NCBI GenBank assembly: GCA_003612335.1
Contig: RAYO01000001.1
Span: 62,001 to 126,000, forward strand
DNA length: 64,000 nt
Origin: a bacterium 1xD42-67
Lineage (GTDB): Bacteria > Bacillota > Clostridia > Oscillospirales > Oscillospiraceae
Direction of reading: 5' to 3'
Part shown: positions 42,192 through 50,388 of the stretch, one piece after another
Layout: every line of letters begins with the position of its first letter
Position numbering within the stretch: the stretch's first letter is position 1
The notes under the pieces: model-generated
What the model was told of the DNA's origin: nothing
Databases searched by the model: none
The model's input: the letters and a program-made list of their open reading frames with translations, nothing else
Program-made: the position numbers and the translations under genes

Positions 42192-42228
42192 TTAATACGG
42201 ACTTTTTCCAGGCTGCGGAAAAGTATTA
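42192..42228. promoter_or_regulatory. Candidate GutR binding site upstream of srlD
   Basis: Imperfect inverted repeat: TTAATACGGACTTTTTCC, seven bases, then GGAAAAGTATTA. It lies 80-115 bp upstream of the srlD start, upstream of a weak -10 (TACAAT, minus strand), which is where an activator would bind. Confidence 0.45.
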
Positions 42229-42265
42229 GGCCAGCTTTTTTCCGAAGGCCAGAAAAAAGCTGGCC
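42229..42265. promoter_or_regulatory. Perfect 14-bp inverted repeat in the srlD-ROK intergenic region
   Basis: GGCCAGCTTTTTTC (42229-42242) and GAAAAAAGCTGGCC (42252-42265) are exact inverses around a 9-bp loop. It could be a terminator-like hairpin or a second regulator site. Confidence 0.55.
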
Positions 42266-42320
42266 GATGTGTCGGTGCTGCACAATATTGAAGGGCTGAT
42301 CTTGTGCAAAACAGATACAG

Positions 42321-42347
42321 TTTTAATTAAATAAAATATTTTATTAA
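42321..42347. promoter_or_regulatory. 27-bp pure A+T island with a palindrome
   Basis: All 27 bases are A or T. The core AATAAAATATTTTATT (42330-42345) is a perfect 16-bp palindrome. In a GC-rich chromosome this stands out as an UP-element, bending site or operator between the divergent srlD and ROK genes. Confidence 0.55.
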
Positions 42348-42413
42348 AGCGATTATGATTATAGGAGGACCCTGCCGATTTGTCAAGGATACATTCCTCA
42401 CAAAAAGATCGGA

Positions 42414-42464
42414 TTGATTTTTGTCAGATCGCCTGATATACTTTGATAAAACATTTTTGTAAAG
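42414..42464 (+). promoter_or_regulatory. ROK gene promoter and overlapping dyad
   Basis: TTGATT (42414-42419), 17-bp spacer, TATACT (42437-42442). A dyad CTTT-N3-AAAA-N2-TTTT-N3-AAAG (42441-42464) overlaps the end of the -10, the place for autorepression by a ROK protein. Confidence 0.65.
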
Positions 42465-42475
42465 CGGGTGTGGAA

Positions 42476-43528
42476 ATGGCACAGACCATCCAGGAGCGCA
42501 TCTTTCGGCTGATGCTGGGCGGACGGGCTATGACCCGGCAGGACATCGCGGACAGGCTGTCCTTGAGCATGCCTACGGTCCTCCAGAACGTGACCCAGCT
42601 CATGGGAGCAGGTATTTTGGAGGAATGCGGCGCGACGCGGTCCAGCGGAGGCCGAAAGGCGAAGATGCTCCGCCTTTGCCCGGAGGCAGGCTGTGTCCTG
42701 GGGATCGACATCGGGATCCGTCAGGTGGGATTCGTGACGGCCGACCTGCTGGGAGATCTTCGGCAGTCCGGCTCTGTGGAGCTTCCGTTCCGGGACACGC
42801 CGGATTGGTATGCCCGGTTCCAGTGTGCCTTGCTGGAGCACCTTGACCGATCCCAGACCGATCCCAGCCAGATCCTGGGGGCGGGGATATCCTTCCCCGG
42901 CATCATCGACAGCCGGAGGGATCAGGTCGTCCGCTCTCATATCCTTGGGGTGGAGCACATGGGACTGGAACGGTTCCAAAAAGTCCTCCCGTTCCCCGTC
43001 GTCGTCCACAATGACGCCAACTGTGCCTGTTTTGCCGAACGGAGGGAGAGACAGGGCAGCTATATCTATCTCTCCCTCAACGGATCCATCGGGGGAGGGG
43101 TCATGCTGGAGGACAGGCTCTGGATGGGGGACACCTTCCAGGCCGGTGAGCTGGGGCACATGGTCCTGATCCCCGGAGGACGGCGCTGCTATTGCGGGAA
43201 ACAGGGCTGCGCGGACGCCTATCTGTCTCCCCAGGCCCTGGAACGGGACGGCGAGGAGGTCTATTTGGACCATCTCGCCCTGTTCGTATCCGATCTTCGG
43301 ATGCTGCTGGATATAGACTTGGTGATCGGCGGGCAGGTCGGGAGCAAGATCGGGCCGCAGTTGGATGCTTTGCGGGAAAAAACGGCTCGATACGATCGAT
43401 TTACACGGGACATCGACTATATCCTCCCCTGCAGCCAGCAGGAGCACGCCTGCGCCTTAGGGGCCGCCAGATTTGGGCTGGAAGCGTTTGGGAGCCGGCT
43501 TCTGCTCAGATCAGAAAAAACAGATTGA
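42476..43528 (+). CDS. ROK-family transcriptional repressor
   Basis: A 350-residue NagC/XylR-type protein. The N-terminal winged helix is TIQERIFRLMLGGRAMTRQD, IADRLSLSMPTVLQNVTQLM. The ROK domain follows, with the zinc motif CYCGKQGCADAYLS and the general-base region VVVHNDANCACFAE. The phosphate-binding loops are degenerate (VLGIDIGIRQVGF, LNGSIGGGVML), so kinase activity is unlikely and it should act as a sugar-responsive repressor. It is divergent from the sorbitol operon and may repress it or itself. No strong ribosome site; GTG at 42470 is an alternative start. Confidence 0.9.
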   Translation: MAQTIQERIFRLMLGGRAMTRQDIADRLSLSMPTVLQNVTQLMGAGILEECGATRSSGGRKAKMLRLCPEAGCVLGIDIGIRQVGFVTADLLGDLRQSGSVELPFRDTPDWYARFQCALLEHLDRSQTDPSQILGAGISFPGIIDSRRDQVVRSHILGVEHMGLERFQKVLPFPVVVHNDANCACFAERRERQGSYIYLSLNGSIGGGVMLEDRLWMGDTFQAGELGHMVLIPGGRRCYCGKQGCADAYLSPQALERDGEEVYLDHLALFVSDLRMLLDIDLVIGGQVGSKIGPQLDALREKTARYDRFTRDIDYILPCSQQEHACALGAARFGLEAFGSRLLLRSEKTD

Positions 43529-43662
43529 CTTTTTACGTCCCATATGCTATCGTTAGTTGAGTAAGATATCAGCCGCCGGGCAGCGTCTGTTTCCATTCCG
43601 TTAGGCCATAGAAGGGATGGAGAGCAGGCGTTTATTTTTTGGATGGATCGGGGGACAAGATC

Positions 43663-44166
43663 ATGTTTCGTGAGATGCGCCGTAAAAAGCAATCACTTGC
43701 TCTGGAAGAGAGCGCCGCAGTGCTGATGCGTGGGACATCGGGCGTGCTGGCTGTGCTGGGGGATGACGGCTATCCGTATGCGGTCCCGATCAGCTATGTC
43801 TATGATGGCACGCATATCTATTTCCACTGTGCGAAGGCTGGGCATAAGCTGGATGCGATCCGGCGGGACGCTCGCGCGTCATTTTGCGTCATCGACAAGG
43901 ATGAGGTGGTCCCGGAAGAATATACGTCTTATTTCAGGAGCGTGATCGCGTTCGGGACCGTCCGTATCATCGAGGACGAAGGGGAAAAGCGGGATGCCAT
44001 GGAAAAACTGGCTCTGAAATATGCGCCCGACGATACCGCTGAACACCGCAGGGTGGCCATCGACCAGGAATGGGGGCCGCTTTGTATGCTGGAGATGACG
44101 ATAGAGCACCTGACTGGCAAGGAAGCCATCGAACTGGTACAGGCAAAGGATGTGCCTGGGAAATAG
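43663..44166 (+). CDS. Pyridoxamine 5'-phosphate oxidase-like flavin-binding protein (NimA type)
   Basis: A 167-residue split-barrel protein. MFREMRRKKQSLALEESAAV, LGDDGYPYAVPISYVYDGTH, IYFHCAKAGHKLDAIRRDAR and VCFCV-like ASFCVIDKDEVVPEEYTSYF match the FMN-binding PPOX/NimA family common in Clostridia. Members bind FMN as dimers; some reduce nitroimidazoles. A promoter (TTGACT, 17 bp, TATCGT) overlaps the end of the ROK gene region. The next gene has its own promoter. Confidence 0.88.
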   Translation: MFREMRRKKQSLALEESAAVLMRGTSGVLAVLGDDGYPYAVPISYVYDGTHIYFHCAKAGHKLDAIRRDARASFCVIDKDEVVPEEYTSYFRSVIAFGTVRIIEDEGEKRDAMEKLALKYAPDDTAEHRRVAIDQEWGPLCMLEMTIEHLTGKEAIELVQAKDVPGK

Positions 44167-44283
44167 ATCTGGGATCCGCTGGAGGATCCAGGCGAGGCAG
44201 GTCAGTGCAGCGGCATTGGCCTGCCTCAGCATATCGGGGGCGGGACGCCTGCCGGGAGCTGAGGACTTTCTGTCTGCGGCTGG

Positions 44284-44312
44284 TTGTGCGGATGGGGATC
44301 TAGATGTATAAT
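44284..44312 (+). promoter_or_regulatory. Promoter of the Imm17-like/MoxR/VWA cassette
   Basis: TTGTGC (44284-44289), 17-bp spacer, perfect TATAAT (44307-44312). The first ATG is at 44370. The 200 bp between the PPOX stop and this cassette contain no gene. Confidence 0.75.
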
Positions 44313-44369
44313 AGGACAGATCCATGCGGTCGATGCGCGCTTCGTCAGACAGGGATAGGGGGACCAGAG

Positions 44370-44600
44370 ATGGACAGCGAAAGGATCATGGCATTCGTAC
44401 AGGAGCATCGGGAGCTCCTTTCGATGGCAGCCGGCGCAGCGATCGCCGCAGGGGCGGCGCTGGACTGGGACTGGCTGTGCGGCCCCGCCGGCGCGCCCCG
44501 GTCCCACCGCTATGGCAGGGGCGCCCGCCGGGCGATCTTCTTCCTGGGGGGCGTGGTGCTGATGGTCGTGAGCGTCTGGAGCCTGGCGCTGGCCGGATAG
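44370..44600 (+). CDS. Small membrane protein, Imm17-like
   Basis: A 76-residue protein with two hydrophobic segments: LLSMAAGAAIAAGAALDWDW (residues 18-37) and RAIFFLGGVVLMVVSVWSLA. A short polar Gly/Arg loop (RSHRYGRGARR) separates them. The ALDWDW motif after the first helix and the GRGARRxxxxLGG start of the second are what I recall of the small membrane immunity family Imm17. This is a likeness, not a search result. AGGGGGACC precedes the ATG. First gene of a cassette with an AAA+ ATPase and a VWA protein, 56 bp before the ATPase. Confidence 0.6.
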   Translation: MDSERIMAFVQEHRELLSMAAGAAIAAGAALDWDWLCGPAGAPRSHRYGRGARRAIFFLGGVVLMVVSVWSLALAG

Positions 44601-44656
44601 CTGCGGCCGGCGCGGACAGGACTGGTTGGAATCGCTTCGAAAGGGGGATACGTTTT

Positions 44657-45715
44657 ATGGATCTCACAGTGACCGTCGATCACAAGCAGCTATTAGACGT
44701 CCTGCTGAACGTGGGACTCATCCGGCCGGTGTTCATCTGGGGGGCGCCGGGGATCGGAAAATCCGCCATCGTCCAGGAGTTCGCCGACGCGCTGGGCCTG
44801 GAGTGCGTCTCCCTCCTGGGCAGCCAGCTGGCCCCGGAGGACATCATCGGGGTGCCCCAGATCCGGGACGGCTTCAGCCAATTCTGCCCGCCCCGGACCA
44901 TCGCCCGGGAGGAGCCCTATGTCCTGTTCCTGGACGAGCTGAACGCCTGCTCCTCCGAGGTGCAGAAGGCCTTCTATTCCCTCATCCACGAGCGGAGGAT
45001 CGGGGAGTACCATCTGCCCCAGGGCTCCATCGTGGTGGGGGCGGGCAACCGGGCCCAGGACAACGCGATCACCCGGTCCATGTCCTCCGCCCTGATAAAT
45101 CGGATGTTCCATGTGGAGCTCACCGCCAGCCCCCGGCTGTGGCTGGAGTGGGCGGCCCAGAACGGGATCCACCCCTATATCTACGACTATATCTCCAGCC
45201 GCCCCGATCACCTGTGGGCCAAGCCCCCCAAGAGCGAGGAACCCTTCTCCACCCCGCGGTCCTGGCACATGCTCAGCGACGCCATCCGCAGCTACGGGCC
45301 GGATATCGGAGAGGACGCCCTGCGTATCCTGGCGGCGGGATCCCTCAGCCCCCGGCACGCCACCCAATTCATAGCCTACATCCGCCAGGTGCGCAGCCAG
45401 TACGCCCTGGACAAGATCCTCTCCGGAGAGCAGCCCTGGCCCGGCAAGCCGGAGGAGCGGGACGTGCTCTACTTCCTGGCCCAGTCCCTCCGGGCCCGGC
45501 TGGTGAAGGAGCTGCCCCCGGAGCGGAGCAAGCTGAGCCATGACAGCCGCGCCCTGGTCCTCCAGGCCAAGGACCGCATCACTGAGCTGGCTGACCTCAG
45601 CCTGGAGATCGCCCGGATGGCGGTGTCCCCGGAGGACGGCAAAGAGCTGCCCGACTGGTTCGTGGTGGAGCTGTTCCGGGACCTGCCCCGTCTGGCCGAC
45701 AAGCGGAACGGATGA
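44657..45715 (+). CDS. MoxR-type AAA+ ATPase
   Basis: A 352-residue AAA+ protein. Walker A is IWGAPGIGKSAIVQEF near residue 28, the substrate loop is LAPEDIIGVPQIRDG, Walker B is YVLFLDELNACSSEVQ near 92, sensor 1 is VGAGNRAQDNAIT, and the arginine finger region is SSALINRMFHVEL. This is the MoxR layout, whose members work as chaperones with VWA partners. The stop overlaps the VWA gene start (ATGA). The ~120-residue C-terminal part is helical and probably contacts the partner. Confidence 0.92.
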   Translation: MDLTVTVDHKQLLDVLLNVGLIRPVFIWGAPGIGKSAIVQEFADALGLECVSLLGSQLAPEDIIGVPQIRDGFSQFCPPRTIAREEPYVLFLDELNACSSEVQKAFYSLIHERRIGEYHLPQGSIVVGAGNRAQDNAITRSMSSALINRMFHVELTASPRLWLEWAAQNGIHPYIYDYISSRPDHLWAKPPKSEEPFSTPRSWHMLSDAIRSYGPDIGEDALRILAAGSLSPRHATQFIAYIRQVRSQYALDKILSGEQPWPGKPEERDVLYFLAQSLRARLVKELPPERSKLSHDSRALVLQAKDRITELADLSLEIARMAVSPEDGKELPDWFVVELFRDLPRLADKRNG

Positions 45716-47484
45716 AGGGGAAACAGAAGAGGCCCGACCCGGCGCAGGAGGCCTTTCGCGCCGGGGAGGGGCTGGTGAAACAGGACCCGGTGCTGCGCTC
45801 TCTGATGGAACGGGCCGTGACCCACTTTGACGACAGCTATCCGATGGCCAGGGAGGATTGGGCCTGGGTGGCCTCCAACGGGCAGATCTACGCCAACAGC
45901 CACCGCCGGGCCGCCCCTCAGGAGTGGGCCTATGTGCTGGCCCACTGCCTGCTCCATCTGGCCTTGGGGCACATCCGGGAGGACCGGGAGGGGGACCTCC
46001 TGTGGAACGCCGCCTGTGACTGCGTGGCCGCCCGGTATCTGGCCGACCTGCGGATCGGCGCGCCCCCGGGGGAGCTGGATGGTCCACTGCCCCCCAACGC
46101 CCGGGAGGAGGAGAAGCTGTACCAGTGGCTGAAGGAGCACCAGGACCCCTCCTATCTCCGCTCCTCCACCATGAGCGGGGGGCGGGCGGACATGGTCTGG
46201 AGAGGGGAGCGTCCGGTCGACTGGTGGTATGGCTCTACCGACTGGCAAAAGCTCTTTGCCGAGAGCCTGCGGGATGCCCTGCGCGTCGCCGTGGACTATG
46301 CGGGGGGCGTCCGGACTGAGCCAGGCAAAAAAATAGGCCCCATCCGGCGGGCCCAGGAGTGGTTCCTGTCCAGCTATCCCCTGCTGGGAGGCGTCGCCTC
46401 CGGGTTCCGGCTGGTGGACGACCATGTGACCGTCCAGCGGATGGGCATCTCCATCGCCGCCATCTCGGTCCAGATGCAGGAGATCTATGTTGACCCTGCC
46501 GCCCGCCTCACCGAACAGGAGTGGCGGTTCGTCCTGGCCCACGAGTACCTCCACGCCGCCCTGTGCCACGAGCAGCGGCTGGGCAAACGGGACCCTGAGC
46601 TGTGGAACGTGGCCTGCGACTATGTGATCAACCAGTGGCTGCGGGACATGGAGGTGGGCCAGATGCCCGAGGGCCTGCTCTTCGACCCGGAGCTGAACGG
46701 TCTGTCGGCGGAGAGCATCTATGACATGCTGGCCGCCGACCTGCGCAGATACCGGCGCATGGCCCAGCACGACATCCTCTTTGGTCCCCCGGACTGGCGG
46801 GGGTCTAAGGACTATGTGGATCTGGACAGCTGGTGCCGCTCCGCCATCCAGCGGGGGCTGGACTATCACCAGAGCCATGAGCGGGGCTATCTCCCTGCCG
46901 GACTGGTGGAGGAGATCCGCGCTCTGTCCCAGCCCCCGATCCCCTGGGACGTGGAGCTGGCCCGGTGGTTCGACGAGCGGTTCGAACCTCTGGAAAAGCA
47001 CCGGACCTACGCCCGCCTCAGCCGGCGGCAGTCCTCTACCCCCGACATCCCCCGCCCCTCCTGGCGGTATGAGGAGCAGGCCCAGGCGGGCCGGACCTTT
47101 GGGGTGCTGCTGGACACCTCGGGCTCTATGGACCGCTCGCTGCTGGCCGCCGCTCTGGGGGCCATCGCCAGCTACAGCGCGGCCCGGGACGTGAAACAGG
47201 TGCGGGTGGTCTTCTGTGATGCCGTCCCCTATGATCAGGGGTATATGGAGGCAGCGGATATCGCAGGGAGCGTCAAGGTCCGGGGCCGGGGCGGGACGGT
47301 CCTCCAGCCCGGGGCGGAGCTGCTGGAGCGGGCCCAGGACTTCCCCAAGGAGGCGCCCCTGCTGATCATCACAGACTGTGAGTGCGACCGCCTGAACCTC
47401 TTCGGCCGGGACCACGCCTTTCTGGTGCCCCGCGGGAGGAGCCTGCCCTTTCCGCCAAAGGGGCCCGTGTTCTATCTGGAGTAG
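45712..47484 (+). CDS. VWA-like protein with duplicated metallopeptidase-like region (DUF2201 type)
   Basis: A 590-residue protein. Residues 70-112 and 269-312 are repeats of the same unit: EWAYVLAHCLLHLALGHI then LWNAACDCVAARYL, against EWRFVLAHEYLHAALCHEQR then LWNVACDYVINQWL. Copy 2 has an intact zinc-peptidase motif HEYLH (277-281). Copy 1 reads HCLLH (78-82) and has lost the catalytic Glu. The C-terminal third is a VWA-like domain with the metal site DTSGS (468-472) and later RGRGGTVLQPG. It matches the DUF2201_N plus DUF2201 architecture. It is translationally coupled to the MoxR ATPase and is the last gene before a terminator. Confidence 0.9.
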   Translation: MKGKQKRPDPAQEAFRAGEGLVKQDPVLRSLMERAVTHFDDSYPMAREDWAWVASNGQIYANSHRRAAPQEWAYVLAHCLLHLALGHIREDREGDLLWNAACDCVAARYLADLRIGAPPGELDGPLPPNAREEEKLYQWLKEHQDPSYLRSSTMSGGRADMVWRGERPVDWWYGSTDWQKLFAESLRDALRVAVDYAGGVRTEPGKKIGPIRRAQEWFLSSYPLLGGVASGFRLVDDHVTVQRMGISIAAISVQMQEIYVDPAARLTEQEWRFVLAHEYLHAALCHEQRLGKRDPELWNVACDYVINQWLRDMEVGQMPEGLLFDPELNGLSAESIYDMLAADLRRYRRMAQHDILFGPPDWRGSKDYVDLDSWCRSAIQRGLDYHQSHERGYLPAGLVEEIRALSQPPIPWDVELARWFDERFEPLEKHRTYARLSRRQSSTPDIPRPSWRYEEQAQAGRTFGVLLDTSGSMDRSLLAAALGAIASYSAARDVKQVRVVFCDAVPYDQGYMEAADIAGSVKVRGRGGTVLQPGAELLERAQDFPKEAPLLIITDCECDRLNLFGRDHAFLVPRGRSLPFPPKGPVFYLE

Positions 47485-47579
47485 GCCGAGCCCCCTCGAG
47501 CCTGCGGGCCCTCCGGCGGACAGCGCCAGCCGATGGGGTGCTGAAGGCGGAGAGCGGGGCCTGAGGATGAACAGAAAAA

Positions 47580-47611
47580 AGACCTCCGATCTCTGTGGAG
47601 ATCGGAGGTCT
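47580..47611. terminator. Bidirectional terminator between the VWA cassette and the DegV-kinase operon
   Basis: AGACCTCCGATCTC and GAGATCGGAGGTCT form a perfect 14-bp stem around TGTG, with AAAAAA before and TTTTTT shortly after. Confidence 0.88.
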
Positions 47612-47637
47612 CTCATATTTTTTGGATGTGAGCCTGC

Positions 47638-50361
47638 TCATGCCGCTCCATCCTGATCTGCTGTTTTGTGGACGAACGCTGATGCATCATCTTTTCTCAT
47701 GAACAGCAGGCCGAAGGAACCCGGACCACAGTTGCTGGCGATGGCGGAAGAGGCTTTTTGCAGATAGACCCGCTCGAATGGACAGTGCTGTTGGACCAGA
47801 TCTTGGATATATTGGAGCTTTTCCGCGTCCAGACCGGAATATGTGATGAACAGGATGCGCCGGTCGATGGTCCTGGTCTCCTGGAGCACCCTCCGGATGT
47901 ACTTTTTCGCGACGTTCGCAAAGCCGCCTACCTCCACGCCGCCCACCACCATCTTGCTTTTTCTCAGTACGAGGATCGGGTGCAGCAGCAATGCGTCGCA
48001 AAGGACCTGTACCCGTTTTGAGATCCGGCCGGATCGGCACATCATATGGGTGTTATCGATGATGAAGGCGGAGGAGATAAGGCGTTCTGCCCGTTTCACA
48101 AACGCAGCGATCTCAGCCTTTGAAGCGTGGTGCTCCGCCAGGTGGGCCGCGTACAGCACCGACAGGCCCATACTGCTGGAGAGGTGTCCGGAATCGATCA
48201 CAGTGACGTTATCGAAAGCTCTGGCCGCTTCAAGGGCATTTTGATAGCCGTTGCTGACGTGCTTTGCCATCGTGATGTGGATCACGTTCTGCGCCTCGGT
48301 CAGCTTCTCCGCGAAGAACCGTTCATAGTCCTCCACTTCGGGCGGCTGGGAATATCCTTTCCGGCCTTTGGCGATATGCGCCAGCAGCTCATCCGGGCTC
48401 AGCTCCTGGCCGTCCAGGAATCGGCCCTCATCCGTACAGACGTAGTAGGGGCAGACCGAGATGCCGCAGGCCTTTATGAGGGATCCCGGGAGGTCGCATA
48501 CACTGTCCGTCGTGACCAGGATGGAGCGCCGCTTGGCCCGCTCGAAGATCAGGATATCCTTTTCCAGATCGGACTGTCCGGGATCCTCACACTGCCGCAC
48601 CAGCTCCTTGGGCAGGATGTTCAGCACGGCCGCCTCCAGCAGTGCGCCGCTGACCGGCTTGGCCAGATAGCCGCTGAACCCCTCCTTCCGGTAGAGCATC
48701 TGGTTATCGCTGCCCGCGTTGGCTGTCAGGGCCACCACAGGTACATCCTGACACAATCCGCCCGGCTGCACCCGCAGTGCGTGGAGGCACTCGATCCCGT
48801 CCATCTCCGGCATCAGATGGTCCATCAGGATACAGTCATAGTGGTGGTCCCGAGTCAGGGCCAGGCATCCCATCCCGCTGGACGCAGTGTCGATCTGGAT
48901 CTTCGTGGCCGCAAGCAGTTTCGTCACTACCATCAGGTTCATGTCGTTGTCGTCCACCACCAGGATATGTGCGTCCGGGGCCTCGAAGCTCTGCTGATAC
49001 GTCCCTCCGTCATGCAGCTTTGCCCGGGAGGCCAGTGTGAACGTCCCCAGCTCTTTCTCGTCCACGATATCCTGCTCCAGCGTGACGATGAACTTGGAGC
49101 CCTTGGTATAGACGCTGTTCACGCTGATCTCGCCGCCCATCAGCTCCACCAGCTGCTTGACGATGCTCAGCCCCAGCCCGGTCCCCTCGATATGGCGGTT
49201 CTTCTCCTCGTCCACCCGCCGGAACGCATTGAACAGATAGGGGATGTTCTCCTTCTTCACCCCCTGACCGGTATCCTCTACGGAATACCAGACGAGCACC
49301 CGGTTGACATCCTGGCGCTCACAGCGGACGGAGAGGGTGACAGAGCCCTCGCTGGTGTATTTCACCGCGTTGTTCAGCAGGTTGATCAGGATCTGCTTGA
49401 TGCGCACCTCGTCTCCGCAGAGCATGCTCGGGATGGATGGGTCGATATGGAGCTTGAATTCCAGCCCCTTCTCTTTGGCCTTGATCCAGATCATGTTGAC
49501 GATCTCAGAAAAGAGGGTCCCTGTCTCATAGGATGTGTTGATGATCTCCATCTTTCCCGACTTGATCTTGGAGATATCCAGGATGTCGTTGATCAGGGTG
49601 AGCAGCAGCTTGCTGGCCCCCTGGATATTCCTGGCGTTCTCCGCCACGTCCTCCGGGATATCGCCCCGCAGGGTGATCTCGTTCAGTCCTATGATCGTGT
49701 TGATAGGGGTGCGGATCTCGTGGCTCATGCTGGAGAAGAAGTGGTTCTCCGCCTGATTCAGCTCTTCGATCTCCTTTTTCTGCTGCTGGGTGAGGGCGTT
49801 CTCCTCCTCATACATCCGGTTCAGGAACATGAGCAGCACGCTGGTGAGCAGTCCCACCATGACCATGGAGAAAGCGGAGTCGAAAAAGGAGCGCTGCTGG
49901 GAGTTCAGGGCGGCCAGCTCTGGGAAATAGAAAGCGATGCCGTAGCACAGCAGGGTCTCCGCCGCACACAGCACGAAGAATGCAGTCATGCGTTTCCCCT
50001 GCAAGGTGATGCAGACGTAGATGAAGCAGAGGACGAACCACTCAGGCACGCCGCTGTAGAACCCGCCCGCGGTGAAGAACGTGAAAGGGAACAGCGCGAG
50101 CAGCAGCACCACGATGGCTGTGGCCCCCGCCTGCACGCGCCCTTTTCGGATGCTGATGCGTACGATCGCCGCGATGACCGCCAAGCTTACCGCCAGGATG
50201 ACGAGATTCAGGATGCTCCTGCCCATCGGCAGGGTGAATATCAGCGCGATCATGCAGATCGCTGTGGCGATGCGGAACATACGCTCGCTCAGGCTGATCT
50301 TGTGGTCAGAGATGATATCGAACCATTTTTTTATCACACAGATCCCCGCTCCTTCCAACAT
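47638..50361 (-). CDS. Membrane histidine kinase-receiver-DegV fusion protein
   Basis: A 907-residue protein with an unusual architecture. Five or six membrane helices lie at about 30-180. The HisKA domain has its His at 214 (SSMSHEIRTP). The HATPase domain has NLLNNAVKY, DTGQG and GTGLGLSIVK. A receiver (464-580) has Asp514 (ILMDHLMPEMDG). A DegV/FakB-type fatty-acid-binding domain occupies 613-895 (LVTTDSVCDLP, YSQPPEVEDYERFF, VIDSGHLSSSMGLS, CRSGRISKRV). The DegV lipid-site motif usually reading LSGT is VSNG here. It is the last gene of the receiver/hybrid-kinase operon. The ATG at 50361 lacks a good ribosome site; a GTG at 50337 follows GGAAGGAG and may be used. Confidence 0.9.
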   Translation of the reverse strand: MLEGAGICVIKKWFDIISDHKISLSERMFRIATAICMIALIFTLPMGRSILNLVILAVSLAVIAAIVRISIRKGRVQAGATAIVVLLLALFPFTFFTAGGFYSGVPEWFVLCFIYVCITLQGKRMTAFFVLCAAETLLCYGIAFYFPELAALNSQQRSFFDSAFSMVMVGLLTSVLLMFLNRMYEEENALTQQQKKEIEELNQAENHFFSSMSHEIRTPINTIIGLNEITLRGDIPEDVAENARNIQGASKLLLTLINDILDISKIKSGKMEIINTSYETGTLFSEIVNMIWIKAKEKGLEFKLHIDPSIPSMLCGDEVRIKQILINLLNNAVKYTSEGSVTLSVRCERQDVNRVLVWYSVEDTGQGVKKENIPYLFNAFRRVDEEKNRHIEGTGLGLSIVKQLVELMGGEISVNSVYTKGSKFIVTLEQDIVDEKELGTFTLASRAKLHDGGTYQQSFEAPDAHILVVDDNDMNLMVVTKLLAATKIQIDTASSGMGCLALTRDHHYDCILMDHLMPEMDGIECLHALRVQPGGLCQDVPVVALTANAGSDNQMLYRKEGFSGYLAKPVSGALLEAAVLNILPKELVRQCEDPGQSDLEKDILIFERAKRRSILVTTDSVCDLPGSLIKACGISVCPYYVCTDEGRFLDGQELSPDELLAHIAKGRKGYSQPPEVEDYERFFAEKLTEAQNVIHITMAKHVSNGYQNALEAARAFDNVTVIDSGHLSSSMGLSVLYAAHLAEHHASKAEIAAFVKRAERLISSAFIIDNTHMMCRSGRISKRVQVLCDALLLHPILVLRKSKMVVGGVEVGGFANVAKKYIRRVLQETRTIDRRILFITYSGLDAEKLQYIQDLVQQHCPFERVYLQKASSAIASNCGPGSFGLLFMRKDDASAFVHKTADQDGAA

Positions 50362-50388
50362 GGGTCCCAGAAAAAACGCTGGAACATA

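Noticed and set aside
42229-42265. Considered as a ribonucleic antiterminator site for a BglG-type protein
   Set aside because: GutR here has two DNA-binding winged helices and lacks the CAT RNA-binding domain, so an RNA antitermination role is unlikely.
47638-49800. Considered that the DegV part is a separate gene joined by an error
   Set aside because: The frame is open with no internal stop, no ribosome site and no start codon with spacing near the receiver-DegV junction, and coding character is continuous.
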